From the NCBI RefSeq assembly GCF_039729145.1, contig NZ_CP155793.1:2418001-2482000 (forward strand): a stretch of 64,000 bases of DNA. Direction: 5' to 3'. Positions 34,763 to 43,448 of the stretch are shown here, one piece after another (position 1 is the stretch's first letter; each line of letters opens with the position of its first letter). The DNA is from Microbacterium sp. SY138 (lineage in GTDB: Bacteria; Actinomycetota; Actinomycetes; Actinomycetales; Microbacteriaceae). A model generated the notes under the pieces. It did no database searches. It saw nothing but the letters and a program-made list of their open reading frames with translations, and was not told where the DNA came from. The translations under genes were made by a program, and so were the position numbers.

Positions 34763-34936
34763 TCAGGCCGGTGCCACGACGGCGGCAAGCACGTCGTGAA
34801 GCTCCTTGGCCTCGGCGTCGTTCACGGAGACGACCAGGCGGCCGCCGCCTTCGAGTGGAACGCGCACGATGATGAGTCGTCCTTCTTTCACGGCTTCCAT
34901 AGGTCCGTCTCCGGTCCTCGGCTTCATCGCTGCCAT
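34763..34936 (-). CDS. DUF3117 small conserved protein
   Basis: The 57-residue protein begins MAAMKPRTGDGPMEAVKEGR and continues with IIVRVPLEGGGRLVVSV, the hallmark of DUF3117, a tiny family found across Actinobacteria. The function is unknown; the almost invariant KPRTGDGP...EGGGRLV core suggests an RNA- or protein-binding role, but this is only inference. AAGGGAG lies 6 bases before the ATG. It is easily missed because of its size. It sits between a shared terminator and the PIG-V-like gene. Confidence 0.92.
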   Translation of the reverse strand: MAAMKPRTGDGPMEAVKEGRLIIVRVPLEGGGRLVVSVNDAEAKELHDVLAAVVAPA

Positions 34937-35030
34937 CGTGGCTCCCTTTCCTCCGGTGGTATGGGATGAGTTTATCGGGTGTCACCGGGACCTGGAGGTC
35001 ACGGAGCAACAATTGGGTCGAGCTTCACCC

Positions 35031-36248
35031 TCACGGCACCTGCCAGAACGTGCTTCCGAGCGCATACACGTGGTAGATCCAGAACCATTGCCCGAGGAGA
35101 CATGCGGCCAGCACGCCGACACGCCAGAGCCGCGATCGCGGCACCGCGACCGCTCCCCAGAGCGGGCTCAGGGGGAGAAGCAGGCGGAACGTGCTCGATT
35201 GCGGAAAGAACACCGCGAGCAGATACAGCAGGTAGCTCGCACTCCACAGACGGATGTCGGCGCCCAGAGCGCGCACCTGCGGAGAGAAGAGGAGTGCGGC
35301 AGCAGCGCCGACCACCGACAGCACCAGCACGATCGGCCCCCACCACTGCGGCATCCCCCAGAGGGCGAACCAGAACTGCGATGCCTGGATCCACCCTTCG
35401 AACGGGATGAAACCCTCGACTCCGCCGGTGATCCAGTGCTGGCGCCACGCGAGCTCGGTCGCGAGATACGCACCGGGATCCCCCGTCGCGATGCCGGCGA
35501 TCACCTGCCAGGCGAAACCGGACAGAGTCGCGAGCGCGCCGAGCGCGAGGATGTGTGCGATCTCGCGCCCGGTGAGCGGATCCTGCCGACGTCGTATCCA
35601 CCGCAGCAGTCCGTGCAGCCCGAGGAACAGGGCGAAGGCCAGGACACCGGGTCGTGTGAAGGCCATCACGGGGATGAGGATGTACAGCCAGGCATAGGTG
35701 CGCCGCGTCGTCGCATCGAGGGCGAGGAACAGCAGCAGCAGGAACAGCGTCTCGGCATACCCCACCTGGAACATCGCCGCGATCGGTCCCGCCGCGAAGA
35801 ATACGACGGCCCACGTCGCCGCGGAGTTGCCGATGCGATCACGAAGCAGGCGGTGAAGCGCGAGACAGGCCAGGTACCCGGCGACGAGCGAGAGCAGGAG
35901 CGCACCGGCACCCCAGGACCCGAGCAGTACGCCGATCCCCTTGGCCGCATATGCGAACACCGGCATGAACGCCCAGGCGTTCTCGGCGACGTCACCCGAG
36001 TCGGTGAGGGGCAGATCCGTCGGGTAGCCGTTCTCGGCGACCAACCAGTACCATTGCGCGTCCCAGCCGAGGACGAAATCGATGAGCCCCGCCTCCGCGC
36101 CGAACCGCGAGGACGAGGTCGACAGTGAGGCGGCGATGACCAGGAACACCGTCGTGACGACCCGGGCTCCGAGGTAGACGACGGCCACGCGCACGGCGAC
36201 CGGCGCCTTCGCCCAGCGGCGCGTTGCGCTCAGTGCGAGGTGAGCCAT
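35031..36248 (-). CDS. PIG-V-like mannosyltransferase (GT-C type membrane protein)
   Basis: The 405-residue protein has about ten membrane helices and an N-terminal loop FVLGWDAQWYWLVAENGYP, the W-D-x-x-W/H-Y motif of PIG-V/GPI-mannosyltransferase II-like enzymes (PF04188); the Asp is the expected catalytic residue. It would use a polyprenyl-phosphate mannose donor on the outer face, perhaps for lipoglycan or protein mannosylation (inference). A second loop carries TRPGVLAFALF. Its ATG lies inside the dapE 3' end (19-base overlap), so it is probably in the dapE transcript. Confidence 0.8.
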   Translation of the reverse strand: MAHLALSATRRWAKAPVAVRVAVVYLGARVVTTVFLVIAASLSTSSSRFGAEAGLIDFVLGWDAQWYWLVAENGYPTDLPLTDSGDVAENAWAFMPVFAYAAKGIGVLLGSWGAGALLLSLVAGYLACLALHRLLRDRIGNSAATWAVVFFAAGPIAAMFQVGYAETLFLLLLFLALDATTRRTYAWLYILIPVMAFTRPGVLAFALFLGLHGLLRWIRRRQDPLTGREIAHILALGALATLSGFAWQVIAGIATGDPGAYLATELAWRQHWITGGVEGFIPFEGWIQASQFWFALWGMPQWWGPIVLVLSVVGAAAALLFSPQVRALGADIRLWSASYLLYLLAVFFPQSSTFRLLLPLSPLWGAVAVPRSRLWRVGVLAACLLGQWFWIYHVYALGSTFWQVP

Positions 36249-37303
36249 GCGCGCAGGCCCCGCTCCACGGCGTCGATCTGCGCGAGGGGTACACGCTCCT
36301 CATCGTGGTGGGCGAGGTGCGGGTCGCCGGGCCCGTAGTTCACAGCCGGGATCCCGAGCGCGGAGAATCGCGCGACGTCGGTCCACCCGTACTTCGGGCG
36401 CGGCTCGGCGCCGACCGCCGCCACGAACTGCTTCGCGATCTCGGCGTCGAGCCCGGGACGCGCCCCCTCGGCGGCATCCGTGATCTCGACGTCGAAGCCG
36501 GCGAGGACTCCGCGGAGGTGAGCCTCGGCATCGGCCGCAGACTTGCTCGGCGCGAACCGGTAGTTGACCTCCACCTCGCAGGCGTCGGGGATGACGTTCC
36601 CCGCGACGCCGCCCGCGATGCGCACGGCGCTCAAGCTCTCGCGGTACAGCAGCCCCTCGACCAGCACCTCCTTGGCGCGGTACTCCGCCAGACGCGTGAG
36701 GACGGGCGCCGCGCGGTGGATCGCGTTCTCGCCGATCCAGGCACGCGCGCTGTGAGCACGCACCCCGGTGGTGCGCACGATCGCACGGAGCGTTCCGTTG
36801 CAACCGCCTTCCACCTCACCGTTGGACGGCTCGCCGAGGATCGCGAAGTCCGCCTCGAACAGGTCGGGACGCACGGCGGCGAGCAGACCGAGACCGTTCT
36901 TCGACGCCTCGATCTCCTCGTTGTCGTACCACATCCACGTGATGTCGATCGCGGGGTCGGTCAGCTCGGCCGCGAGCTTCAGCTGCACGGCGGTGCCCGC
37001 TTTCATGTCCACGGTGCCGCGACCCCAGAGATGGGGGACTCCTTCGATCTCGATGTCGCGCGTGGGCAGGTTCGCATTGATCGGCACGGTGTCGATGTGA
37101 CCGGCGATGGCGACGCGCTGTGCCCGGCCGCGGTCGGTGCGGGCGACGATCGTGTTCCCGTGGCGGAAGACCTCCAGATGGTCGAGCGGGGACACTGCGG
37201 CCTCGATCGCATCGGCGAGTGTCTTCTCGTCGCCGGAGACGCTCGGGATGTCGCAGATCGCACGGGTGAGGTCGACGGAGGACGCGGTCAGATCGAGCAC
37301 CAT
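36230..37303 (-). CDS. dapE: Succinyl-diaminopimelate desuccinylase
   Basis: The 357-residue M20 metallopeptidase-fold enzyme releases LL-diaminopimelate from its N-succinyl form in lysine and cell-wall synthesis. Metal-site motifs are VAIAGHIDTVP (His), GRGTVDMKAG (bridging Asp), WYDNEEIEA (Glu pair), ILGEPSNG (Glu) and PHLAHHDEE (His). The short form fits the actinobacterial DapE subfamily (TIGR01900). TAGGCT (37310-37315) ends 6 bases before the ATG, so the mRNA is probably leaderless. It is divergent from dapD, sharing a 65-base promoter region, and overlaps the PIG-V-like gene downstream. Confidence 0.94.
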   Translation of the reverse strand: MVLDLTASSVDLTRAICDIPSVSGDEKTLADAIEAAVSPLDHLEVFRHGNTIVARTDRGRAQRVAIAGHIDTVPINANLPTRDIEIEGVPHLWGRGTVDMKAGTAVQLKLAAELTDPAIDITWMWYDNEEIEASKNGLGLLAAVRPDLFEADFAILGEPSNGEVEGGCNGTLRAIVRTTGVRAHSARAWIGENAIHRAAPVLTRLAEYRAKEVLVEGLLYRESLSAVRIAGGVAGNVIPDACEVEVNYRFAPSKSAADAEAHLRGVLAGFDVEITDAAEGARPGLDAEIAKQFVAAVGAEPRPKYGWTDVARFSALGIPAVNYGPGDPHLAHHDEERVPLAQIDAVERGLRAWLTSH

Positions 37304-37309
37304 GGGTCC

Positions 37310-37362
37310 AGCCTACTTACCCTGTCATGAGTGCGGTCGTCGCCCCGGGAGCGCGATAGCGT
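37310..37362. promoter_or_regulatory. Compact divergent dapE/dapD promoter pair
   Basis: Only 65 bases separate the two start codons. dapE has TAGGCT (37315-37310, minus strand) and dapD has TAGCGT (37357-37362), each ending 6 bases before its start codon. At a 17-base spacing the two -35 positions fall on nearly the same bases (about 37333-37339), so both promoters must share or compete for one site. Confidence 0.6.
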
Positions 37363-37368
37363 GGAGGG

Positions 37369-38316
37369 ATGAGCGACGCACGCACCGTATGGGGTATCGG
37401 CCTGACCACCATCGCCGGGGACGGCACGGTTCTCGACGCCTGGTACCCCGAGGTGCACACCGGTGCGGTCACGACCGACGAGGTGGCTGTCGCTGCGCTC
37501 GAACCCCTCGCGGGGAGCGACGAACGACGCGACGTCACGATCGAGGTGGTGCAGCTGCAGATCGACCTCGACACGGCACCGGCCTCCACCGCCGACGCCT
37601 ATCTGCGCCTGCATGCCCTGTCGCATCTCGTCGTGCGCCCGAACGAGCTGAACCTCGACGGCGTCTTCGGACACCTTCCGAATGTCGCCTGGACCAACGC
37701 CGGGCCCGTCCTCCCCGCTGACGCCGCCCGCCTGCGCCCGCAGCTCCAGCGCGCGGGCATCCAGGTGCAGGGGCTCGACAAGTTCCCCCGCCTGACCGAC
37801 TATGTGCAGCCGGCGGGCGTCCGCATCGCCGATGCCTCCCGCGTGCGCCTGGGGGCGTACCTCTCCCCCGGCACGACCGTCATGCACGAGGGATTCGTCA
37901 ACTTCAATGCCGGCACACTGGGCGCATCGATGGTCGAGGGCCGCATCTCGCAGGGTGTGGTCGTCGGAGACGGCAGCGACATCGGCGGAGGGTCCTCCAT
38001 CATGGGCACCCTCTCGGGTGGTGGAACGCATCGGGTGTCGATCGGCGCCCGCACCCTGCTCGGCGCGAATGCGGGCATCGGCATCTCGCTCGGTGACGAC
38101 TGTGTCGTCGAAGCGGGGCTCTACGTCACCGCAGGCACCAAGATCGTCCTCGTCGACGGACCCGTGACCGCCGACGGCGGGCGCAAGACCGTCAAGGGTG
38201 CGGAGCTCTCCGGTCAGGACGGCCTGCTCTTCCGCCGCAACTCGCTCAGCGGTGCGGTGGAAGCCGTCCGTCGCGCCGGTGTCGGAGTGACCCTGAACGA
38301 GGCTCTGCACGCCTGA
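37369..38316 (+). CDS. dapD: Tetrahydrodipicolinate N-succinyltransferase, actinobacterial type
   Basis: The 315-residue enzyme adds succinyl-CoA to 2,3,4,5-tetrahydropyridine-2,6-dicarboxylate. The C-terminal half is a left-handed beta-helix of hexapeptide repeats: [40 protein letters not shown] and [11 protein letters not shown]. The N-terminus [20 protein letters not shown] matches the actinobacterial DapD branch (TIGR03535) and not the E. coli type. TAGCGT ends 6 bases before the ATG, with GGAGGG in between. It is back to back with dapE, which acts two steps later in the same pathway; dapC is at 41.5 kb. Confidence 0.95.
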   Translation: MSDARTVWGIGLTTIAGDGTVLDAWYPEVHTGAVTTDEVAVAALEPLAGSDERRDVTIEVVQLQIDLDTAPASTADAYLRLHALSHLVVRPNELNLDGVFGHLPNVAWTNAGPVLPADAARLRPQLQRAGIQVQGLDKFPRLTDYVQPAGVRIADASRVRLGAYLSPGTTVMHEGFVNFNAGTLGASMVEGRISQGVVVGDGSDIGGGSSIMGTLSGGGTHRVSIGARTLLGANAGIGISLGDDCVVEAGLYVTAGTKIVLVDGPVTADGGRKTVKGAELSGQDGLLFRRNSLSGAVEAVRRAGVGVTLNEALHA

Positions 38317-38396
38317 GAGCAGTCTTCCGGCCCGTCTCCGCGGAGCCGACGACCCGCGCGGGAGGCGACATGCAGCCGACGGCATGCGCGCACTGG

Positions 38397-38598
38397 TAGA
38401 CTGACATCGTTGCGCGTACCGCCGGTCCCGCAACATCGTCGTCGTCACGGGGTCTCCGAGGACCGAAGCGAGCGGAACTGCTCCCACCACCAGCATGAGC
38501 TGGCCTTTCGAACGGCGAACCGATGCGCAATTCCTGCGCCGTCGCCCACCTCACCCCCTATCTCGCGCCGTTCACTCGTGCGCTGACGGAGTTTCTGC
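38397..38598 (+). promoter_or_regulatory. Promoter and long untranslated leader of the second DEAD-box helicase gene
   Basis: A TAGACT -10 box (38397-38402) gives a predicted start about 38409 and a leader of about 190 bases before the ATG at 38599. I see no open frame in it that ends before the gene. Long leaders are known for cold-inducible RNA helicase mRNAs. Together with 38317-38396 this 282-base gap holds no gene that I can support. Confidence 0.45.
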
Positions 38599-39981
38599 AT
38601 GTCTACTTTCCTTGAACTCGGCGTTCCTGCCGAGCTCGCCGCCGTTCTCGCCGATTCCGGCAAGACCGAGGCATTCGCCATCCAGCGCGATACCCTTCCC
38701 GACTCCCTCGCCGGACGCGACCTCCTGGGCCGTGGACGCACGGGAAGCGGCAAGACCATCGCCTTCGCTCTGCCGCTCGTCGCACGCCTCGCCGCCTCGG
38801 GCGGTCAGCGTCGCGCCGGCCTTCCGCGCGGACTCGTCCTCGCGCCCACCCGTGAACTCGCGACCCAGATCGCCGCGACCATCGCGCCGCTCGCGGAGGC
38901 CGCAGGCCTGCGCGTCACGACCGTCTTCGGCGGGGTCAGCCAGCGCCCGCAGGAGCAGGCGCTTCGCGGCGGCGTCGACATCGTCGTGGCCTGCCCCGGT
39001 CGACTCGAAGACCTCATGAAGCAGCAGGTCGTGCGCCTGAGTGCGATCGAGGTCACCGTGCTCGACGAGGCCGACCACATGGCCGACCTCGGCTTCCTCC
39101 CCGGCGTCACCCGCATCCTCACGGCCACGCCGGCCGGTGGGCAGCGCCTGCTGTTCAGCGCCACGCTGGACCGCGGCATCGACACCCTCGCCCGCCGCTT
39201 CCTCTCGAACGCGGTCAGCCATGAGGTCGACGAGGAGAGCGTGCCCGTCGGCGAGATGACGCACCGCGTCCTGGTCGTCGACTCGGCCGACAACAAGACG
39301 GCCCTCGTGCGTGAGCTCGCCTCGGGCACCGGTCGTCGCATCCTCTTCACCCGCACCAAGCACCAGGCGAAGAAGCTCGCGAAGCAGCTCACCGCCGCGG
39401 GGATCCCCGCGGTCGACCTGCACGGCAACCTCTCGCAGAACGCCCGCGAACGCAACCTCGGTGCCTTCTCCGCGGCCCCGGAAGACGGTGGAGTGCGCGT
39501 GCTCGTCGCCACCGATGTCGCCGCCCGTGGCGTGCACGTCGACAACGTCGATCTCGTCGTCCACGTCGACCCGCCCGTCGAGCACAAGGCGTACCTGCAC
39601 CGTTCCGGCCGCACGGCCCGCGCCGGGGCCGCAGGCACCGTCGTCACGGTCGTGCTCCCCGAGCAGCGCCGTGACGTCAAGGACCTCCTGCGCAAGGCCG
39701 CCATCTCGGCCCCGCTGGAAGATGTCACGGCCGCTGCCGTCACCGCGCTGGTTCCCGAGCGCGCACCTCACGTGCGTCCGGCGCCCGTGCAGGCTCCGCA
39801 GCAGCAGCGACAGTCGTCGAAGCAGCGCCCCGCGGGCGGCGAGAGAAACGGTGCGGCGAACCCGCCGTCGCGTCGCCGTCGTCGTCCCCGCTCCGGCGCA
39901 TCCGGCAATGGTCAGGGCGGCGGGTACTCCACGCAGAGCAACCAGTCCCGCCAGGGCGGCCGCAGTTCACAGGGCCGCTGA
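38599..39981 (+). CDS. DEAD-box ATP-dependent RNA helicase (RhlE-like), second copy
   Basis: The 460-residue protein has Q motif TEAFAIQRDTL, GRTGSGKT, PTRELATQ, CPGRLEDL, DEAD (LDEADHMADLG), SAT, TKHQAKKLAKQL, DVAARGVHVDNV and HRSGRTARAGA. The C-terminal ~80 residues are disordered and rich in Arg, Gln and Gly (RRRRRPRSG, SRQGGRSSQGR). It differs from the helicase at 21.5 kb in having a short core and an RGG-like tail. It should act on structured RNA. A long leader precedes it and a strong terminator follows. Confidence 0.93.
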   Translation: MSTFLELGVPAELAAVLADSGKTEAFAIQRDTLPDSLAGRDLLGRGRTGSGKTIAFALPLVARLAASGGQRRAGLPRGLVLAPTRELATQIAATIAPLAEAAGLRVTTVFGGVSQRPQEQALRGGVDIVVACPGRLEDLMKQQVVRLSAIEVTVLDEADHMADLGFLPGVTRILTATPAGGQRLLFSATLDRGIDTLARRFLSNAVSHEVDEESVPVGEMTHRVLVVDSADNKTALVRELASGTGRRILFTRTKHQAKKLAKQLTAAGIPAVDLHGNLSQNARERNLGAFSAAPEDGGVRVLVATDVAARGVHVDNVDLVVHVDPPVEHKAYLHRSGRTARAGAAGTVVTVVLPEQRRDVKDLLRKAAISAPLEDVTAAAVTALVPERAPHVRPAPVQAPQQQRQSSKQRPAGGERNGAANPPSRRRRRPRSGASGNGQGGGYSTQSNQSRQGGRSSQGR

Positions 39982-40006
39982 CACCGGCCGGCAGCACTCA
40001 CGCAGA

Positions 40007-40042
40007 AAAGCGCCCCCTCCGTCTCGACGGAGGGGGCGCTTT
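40007..40042. terminator. Strong bidirectional terminator between the DEAD-box helicase and gltA
   Basis: AAAGCGCCCCCTCCGT (40007-40022) pairs perfectly with ACGGAGGGGGCGCTTT (40027-40042) around a CTCG loop, with A- and T-runs at the ends. Confidence 0.9.
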
Positions 40043-40054
40043 CTGGTCCGGAGC

Positions 40055-41344
40055 TCAGCGCGTCGGGAAGGACCGCTCGGGCGACCCCGTGTACAGCTGC
40101 TGGGGGCGGCCGATCTTGGTCTGGGGGTCGAGCTGCAGCTCACGCCACTGCGCGAGCCAACCGGGCAGGCGCCCGATGGCGAACAGCACCGTGAACATAC
40201 GGGTCGGGAAGCCCATGGCCTTGTAGATGACACCGGTGTAGAAGTCGACGTTCGGGTACAGGCGACGCTCGCGGAAGTAGTCGTCGGCCAGCGCGAGCTC
40301 TTCGAGCTCCTTCGCGAGGTCGAGCAGCGGGTCGGTGACACCCAGCGACGAGAGCACCTCGTCGGCCGCGTCCTTGACGAGCTTGGCGCGCGGGTCGTAG
40401 TTCTTGTACACCCGGTGCCCGAAGCCCATCAGCTTCACGCCCTCTTCCTTGTTCTTCACCCGCTCGACGAAACGCGAGACACTCTGGCCGGAGTCGCGGA
40501 TCTGCCCGAGCATCGTCAGCACGGCCTCGTTCGCACCGCCGTGCAGCGGGCCGGAGAGCGCCTGGATGCCGGCCGAGACCGAGGCGAACTGGTTCGCACC
40601 GGTGGAACCGACCAGGCGGACGGTCGACGTCGAGGCATTCTGCTCGTGGTCTTCGTGCAGGATGAGGAGCAGCTCGAGAGCCTTCGACATCACCGGGTTG
40701 ACCTCGTACTCCTCGCTGTGCACACCGAAGTTCAACTTCAGGAAGTTGTCGACGAAGCTCAGCGAGTTGTCCGGGTAGAGGAAGGCCTGGCCCACGCTCT
40801 TCTTGTGCGCGTACGCCGCGATCACGGGGAGCTTGGCGAGCATGCGCACCATGTTCAGCTCGACGTGCTCCGGGTTGTGCGGGTCGGTCTGACCTTCGTA
40901 GTACGTCGACAGCGCGGCGACCGCCGAAGACAGCACGGACATCGGGTGCGCCGTGTGCGGCAGCGCCGAGAAGAAGCGCTTGAGGTCTTCGTGCAGCAGA
41001 GTGTGGCGACGGATCTTCTCGTCGAACTCCGCGAGTTCGGAGGCGGACGGCAGCTCGCCGTAGATGAGCAGCCAGGCCACCTCGAGGTAGCTGGTGGAGC
41101 CCGCGAGCTGCTCGATCGGATACCCGCGATACCGCAGGATGCCCTTGTCGCCGTCGATGAACGTGATCTCGGACTTCGTGGAGGCCGTGTTCACGAACCC
41201 GTAGTCCAGGCCCGTGTACCCCGTCTGCCGCGTCAGCGTGGAGAAATCGATGCTGTCGTGCCCCGCCGTGCCGCGCAGCACCGGGAATTCGGCGGTCGTG
41301 TCGCCGATCGTCAGCTTCGCCGTCTGGTCTGCCGCTGCACTCAC
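40055..41344 (-). CDS. gltA: Citrate synthase (type II, hexameric type)
   Basis: The 429-residue enzyme condenses acetyl-CoA and oxaloacetate at the entry of the TCA cycle. Catalytic residues are visible in ALSGPLHGGANEA (His), MGFGHRVYKNYDPR (His) and YPNVDFYTG (Asp). The N-terminal ~50 residues (LTIGDTTAEFPVLRGTAGHD) are those of the long Gram-negative/actinobacterial type II form. The GTG at 41344 is chosen because GAGGAGGTCCGC stands directly before it, although an in-frame ATG occurs 63 bases upstream. The 191-base gap up to the dapC stop codon contains TAGGCT-like boxes but no gene. Confidence 0.96.
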   Translation of the reverse strand: MSAAADQTAKLTIGDTTAEFPVLRGTAGHDSIDFSTLTRQTGYTGLDYGFVNTASTKSEITFIDGDKGILRYRGYPIEQLAGSTSYLEVAWLLIYGELPSASELAEFDEKIRRHTLLHEDLKRFFSALPHTAHPMSVLSSAVAALSTYYEGQTDPHNPEHVELNMVRMLAKLPVIAAYAHKKSVGQAFLYPDNSLSFVDNFLKLNFGVHSEEYEVNPVMSKALELLLILHEDHEQNASTSTVRLVGSTGANQFASVSAGIQALSGPLHGGANEAVLTMLGQIRDSGQSVSRFVERVKNKEEGVKLMGFGHRVYKNYDPRAKLVKDAADEVLSSLGVTDPLLDLAKELEELALADDYFRERRLYPNVDFYTGVIYKAMGFPTRMFTVLFAIGRLPGWLAQWRELQLDPQTKIGRPQQLYTGSPERSFPTR

Positions 41345-41535
41345 GCGGACCTCCTCGTAGTGTCCGAGCCCGCTCGTCGCGGTGCTGTCGGACAAGATCT
41401 TGATCAAGCCTGAACTGGCGATCTCACGGCGCTGAAGCGCCAGGTCGGGTCACGACCGAATCGCCTTTACAGCCTAGTAGTCGCGCAGGCCTACTGTGAC
41501 ATCCGCCAAAGGGAAGCCCATTTCAGGGAGAGAAC

Positions 41536-42648
41536 CTATATATCGCCGTCAGAGAGTCGGCGCGCCGCCTCTCTGACGTGCGCGGTCGGCGCCGTGAGCG
41601 CCAGCCGGACGTGCTCCCCGGAGTCGGCACCGTAGAAGGGCCCGGGACCGGCGAGGATGCCGAGAGCGGCGAGTCGCTCCATCGACTCCCAGGCATCGCG
41701 CCCCTCCGTCACCCAGAGATAGAGTCCTGCCTCGGAGCCGTCGATGCGGAAGCCCGCGGCCTCCAGAGCAGGACGCAGGGCGTCGCGCCTGACGCGGTAG
41801 AGCTCCTTCTGCTCCGCCACGTGCTCGTCGTCGCCGAGGGCGACCGCCATCGCGTGCTGCACCGGCGCCGGCGGCATGAGACCGAGGTGCTTGCGCGCCG
41901 TGAGAAGCTCGCCGACGATGCGTGCGCATCCGGCCACGAAGGCTGCGCGGTACCCGGCGAGGTTCGATTGCTTGCTCAAGGAGTACACGCTGAGCAGGTT
42001 CGCTCGACTCCCGTCCGTCACCCGCGGGTCGAGGATGGAGGGGATCGGCTCGGTCGCCCACTCGCCGTCCCAGCCGAGTTCCGCGTAGCATTCATCGCTC
42101 GCGAGCACGGCACCGAGTTCACGGGCACGACGGACGGCGGCGGCGAGTTCGCTCACGGTCCAGGTGCGCCCGTCCGGATTGCCCGGGGTGTTGATCCAGA
42201 TGAGCTTCGTACCCTCCGGCCACTCCTCCGGATCATCCGCGGGCAGCGGCGTCGCCCCCACGACGCGGGCGCCCACCTCATAGGTCGGGTAGGCCACGCG
42301 GGGGTGGACGACGATGTCGCCGTCGCCGAGACCGAGCAGGGTCGGCAGCAGTGCGACGAGCTCCTTCGAGCCGATCGTGGGAAGAACGTTGTCGACACGG
42401 AGGTAGGGCACCCCCCGGCGTCGCGCGTACCACTCGACGATGGCTTCGCGCAGGCTCGGCGTTCCGACCGTCTGCGGGTAGGCATGGGCGTCCGTGGCTT
42501 CCGCCAGTGCGCGCCGGATGATCTCGGGAGTCGGGTCGACGGGAGAACCGACCGAGAGGTCGATCAGACCGTCCGGATGCCGCGCGGCACGCTCACGGAA
42601 CGGGATGACGGCATCCCACGGGTAGTCGGCGAGGTCGCGGACGCTCAC
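41536..42648 (-). CDS. dapC: N-succinyldiaminopimelate aminotransferase, actinobacterial type
   Basis: The 370-residue class I PLP aminotransferase (TIGR03539-like) makes N-succinyl-LL-diaminopimelate, the step between DapD and DapE. The PLP Lys is in SVYSLSKQSNLAGYR. Other fold-type I marks are LPTIGSKELVALLP (N-terminal binding), WINTPGNPDGRTW (Asn) and LASDECYAELGWDG (Asp/Tyr). It begins 9 bases after fdxA, so both are in one transcript; the fdxA-dapC pair is also known from other Actinobacteria (Rv1177-Rv1178). The start codon is GTG (MSVRDLADYPWD). Confidence 0.93.
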   Translation of the reverse strand: MSVRDLADYPWDAVIPFRERAARHPDGLIDLSVGSPVDPTPEIIRRALAEATDAHAYPQTVGTPSLREAIVEWYARRRGVPYLRVDNVLPTIGSKELVALLPTLLGLGDGDIVVHPRVAYPTYEVGARVVGATPLPADDPEEWPEGTKLIWINTPGNPDGRTWTVSELAAAVRRARELGAVLASDECYAELGWDGEWATEPIPSILDPRVTDGSRANLLSVYSLSKQSNLAGYRAAFVAGCARIVGELLTARKHLGLMPPAPVQHAMAVALGDDEHVAEQKELYRVRRDALRPALEAAGFRIDGSEAGLYLWVTEGRDAWESMERLAALGILAGPGPFYGADSGEHVRLALTAPTAHVREAARRLSDGDI

Positions 42649-42657
42649 GGAATGCGC

Positions 42658-42978
42658 CTACTCGCCCTGCGGCGGGAGAGCGGCGATGATCGGGTGGTCG
42701 AACGCGTACACGCCGACCTTGGCTGCGCCTCCGGGCGACCCGATCTCGTCGAAGAACTCGACGTTGGCCTTGTAGTAGTCCTGCCACTCGTCGGGAAGGT
42801 CGTCTTCGTAGTAGATGGCTTCGACCGGGCACACCGGCTCGCAGGCACCGCAGTCGACGCACTCGTCAGGGTGGATGTAGAGCGAGCGTTCGCCCTCGTA
42901 GATGCAGTCAACGGGGCACTCGTCGATGCAGGCGCGATCCTTGACATCGACGCACGGGAGGGCGATCACATACGTCAC
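42658..42978 (-). CDS. fdxA: 7Fe-8S ferredoxin (FdxA/FdxC type)
   Basis: The 106-residue ferredoxin has Cys9, Cys17, Cys21 and Cys25 in the first half and Cys40, Cys43, Cys46 and Cys50 ([17 protein letters not shown]) in the second, giving one [3Fe-4S] and one [4Fe-4S] cluster in this family. It carries low-potential electrons, for example to cytochromes P450 or other oxidoreductases. The GTG start is supported by TAGACT (42985-42990) ending 6 bases upstream, which predicts a leaderless mRNA. It leads the fdxA-dapC unit. Confidence 0.95.
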   Translation of the reverse strand: MTYVIALPCVDVKDRACIDECPVDCIYEGERSLYIHPDECVDCGACEPVCPVEAIYYEDDLPDEWQDYYKANVEFFDEIGSPGGAAKVGVYAFDHPIIAALPPQGE

Positions 42979-42987
42979 CCCTTCAGT

Positions 42988-43398
42988 CTACGACTCGCGG
43001 GGCTCGGGTTCCTGCGCGGCTGGCCCCTCGGTGCGAACGGGAAGACGCCGAACGGACGGCCACGCGACGACCAGCAGCACGATTCCGGCGACCAGATAGG
43101 TCCAGATCTGTCCGGCGAACGAGGCCGGGACCACGACGGACCCTCCGGGCCCTTCGCCGGAGATCAGCACCAGCATGCCGATCATCCCGAGACCGGCGGC
43201 CACGGCCGCGCCCCTGTCGTGGGTCAGAGCGCGGACGGCGACGAGGATGGCCGCGCAGGCGATGGCGGCCACGATCATGCCGATCGGGATCGGGCCCCAC
43301 ATCACACTGTGGCTGATGGTGCCGGCGATGCCGTAGACGCCGCCCACCAGGGCGGCAGCGATCCATGACAACACTCTCGACATCCAGCTCACGCGCAC
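42988..43398 (-). CDS. Membrane protein of unknown function (possibly DUF6113)
   Basis: The 136-residue protein has four hydrophobic helices (VLSWIAAALVGGVYGIAGTI, PIPIGMIVAAIACAAILVAV, GAAVAAGLGMIGMLVLISG and IWTYLVAGIVLLVVAW) and a polar C-terminal tail. The position before fdxA-dapC is shared by DUF6113-type proteins of Microbacteriaceae as far as I recall, but I cannot confirm the family. GTG at 43398 is chosen because TAAGAT (43405-43410) ends 6 bases upstream; GTG at 43392 and ATG at 43383 are alternatives. It is 9 bases from fdxA, though fdxA has its own -10 box. Confidence 0.7.
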   Translation of the reverse strand: MRVSWMSRVLSWIAAALVGGVYGIAGTISHSVMWGPIPIGMIVAAIACAAILVAVRALTHDRGAAVAAGLGMIGMLVLISGEGPGGSVVVPASFAGQIWTYLVAGIVLLVVAWPSVRRLPVRTEGPAAQEPEPRES

Positions 43399-43448
43399 CT
43401 GTCGATCTTACCGACGAGGCCCCGCCGAACAGGCGGAGGGGCGCAGCA

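Noticed and set aside
41345..41407. Upstream ATG start of citrate synthase at 41407
   Set aside because: The GTG at 41344 has GAGGAGG directly before it, while the extra 21 residues do not resemble the family N-terminus.
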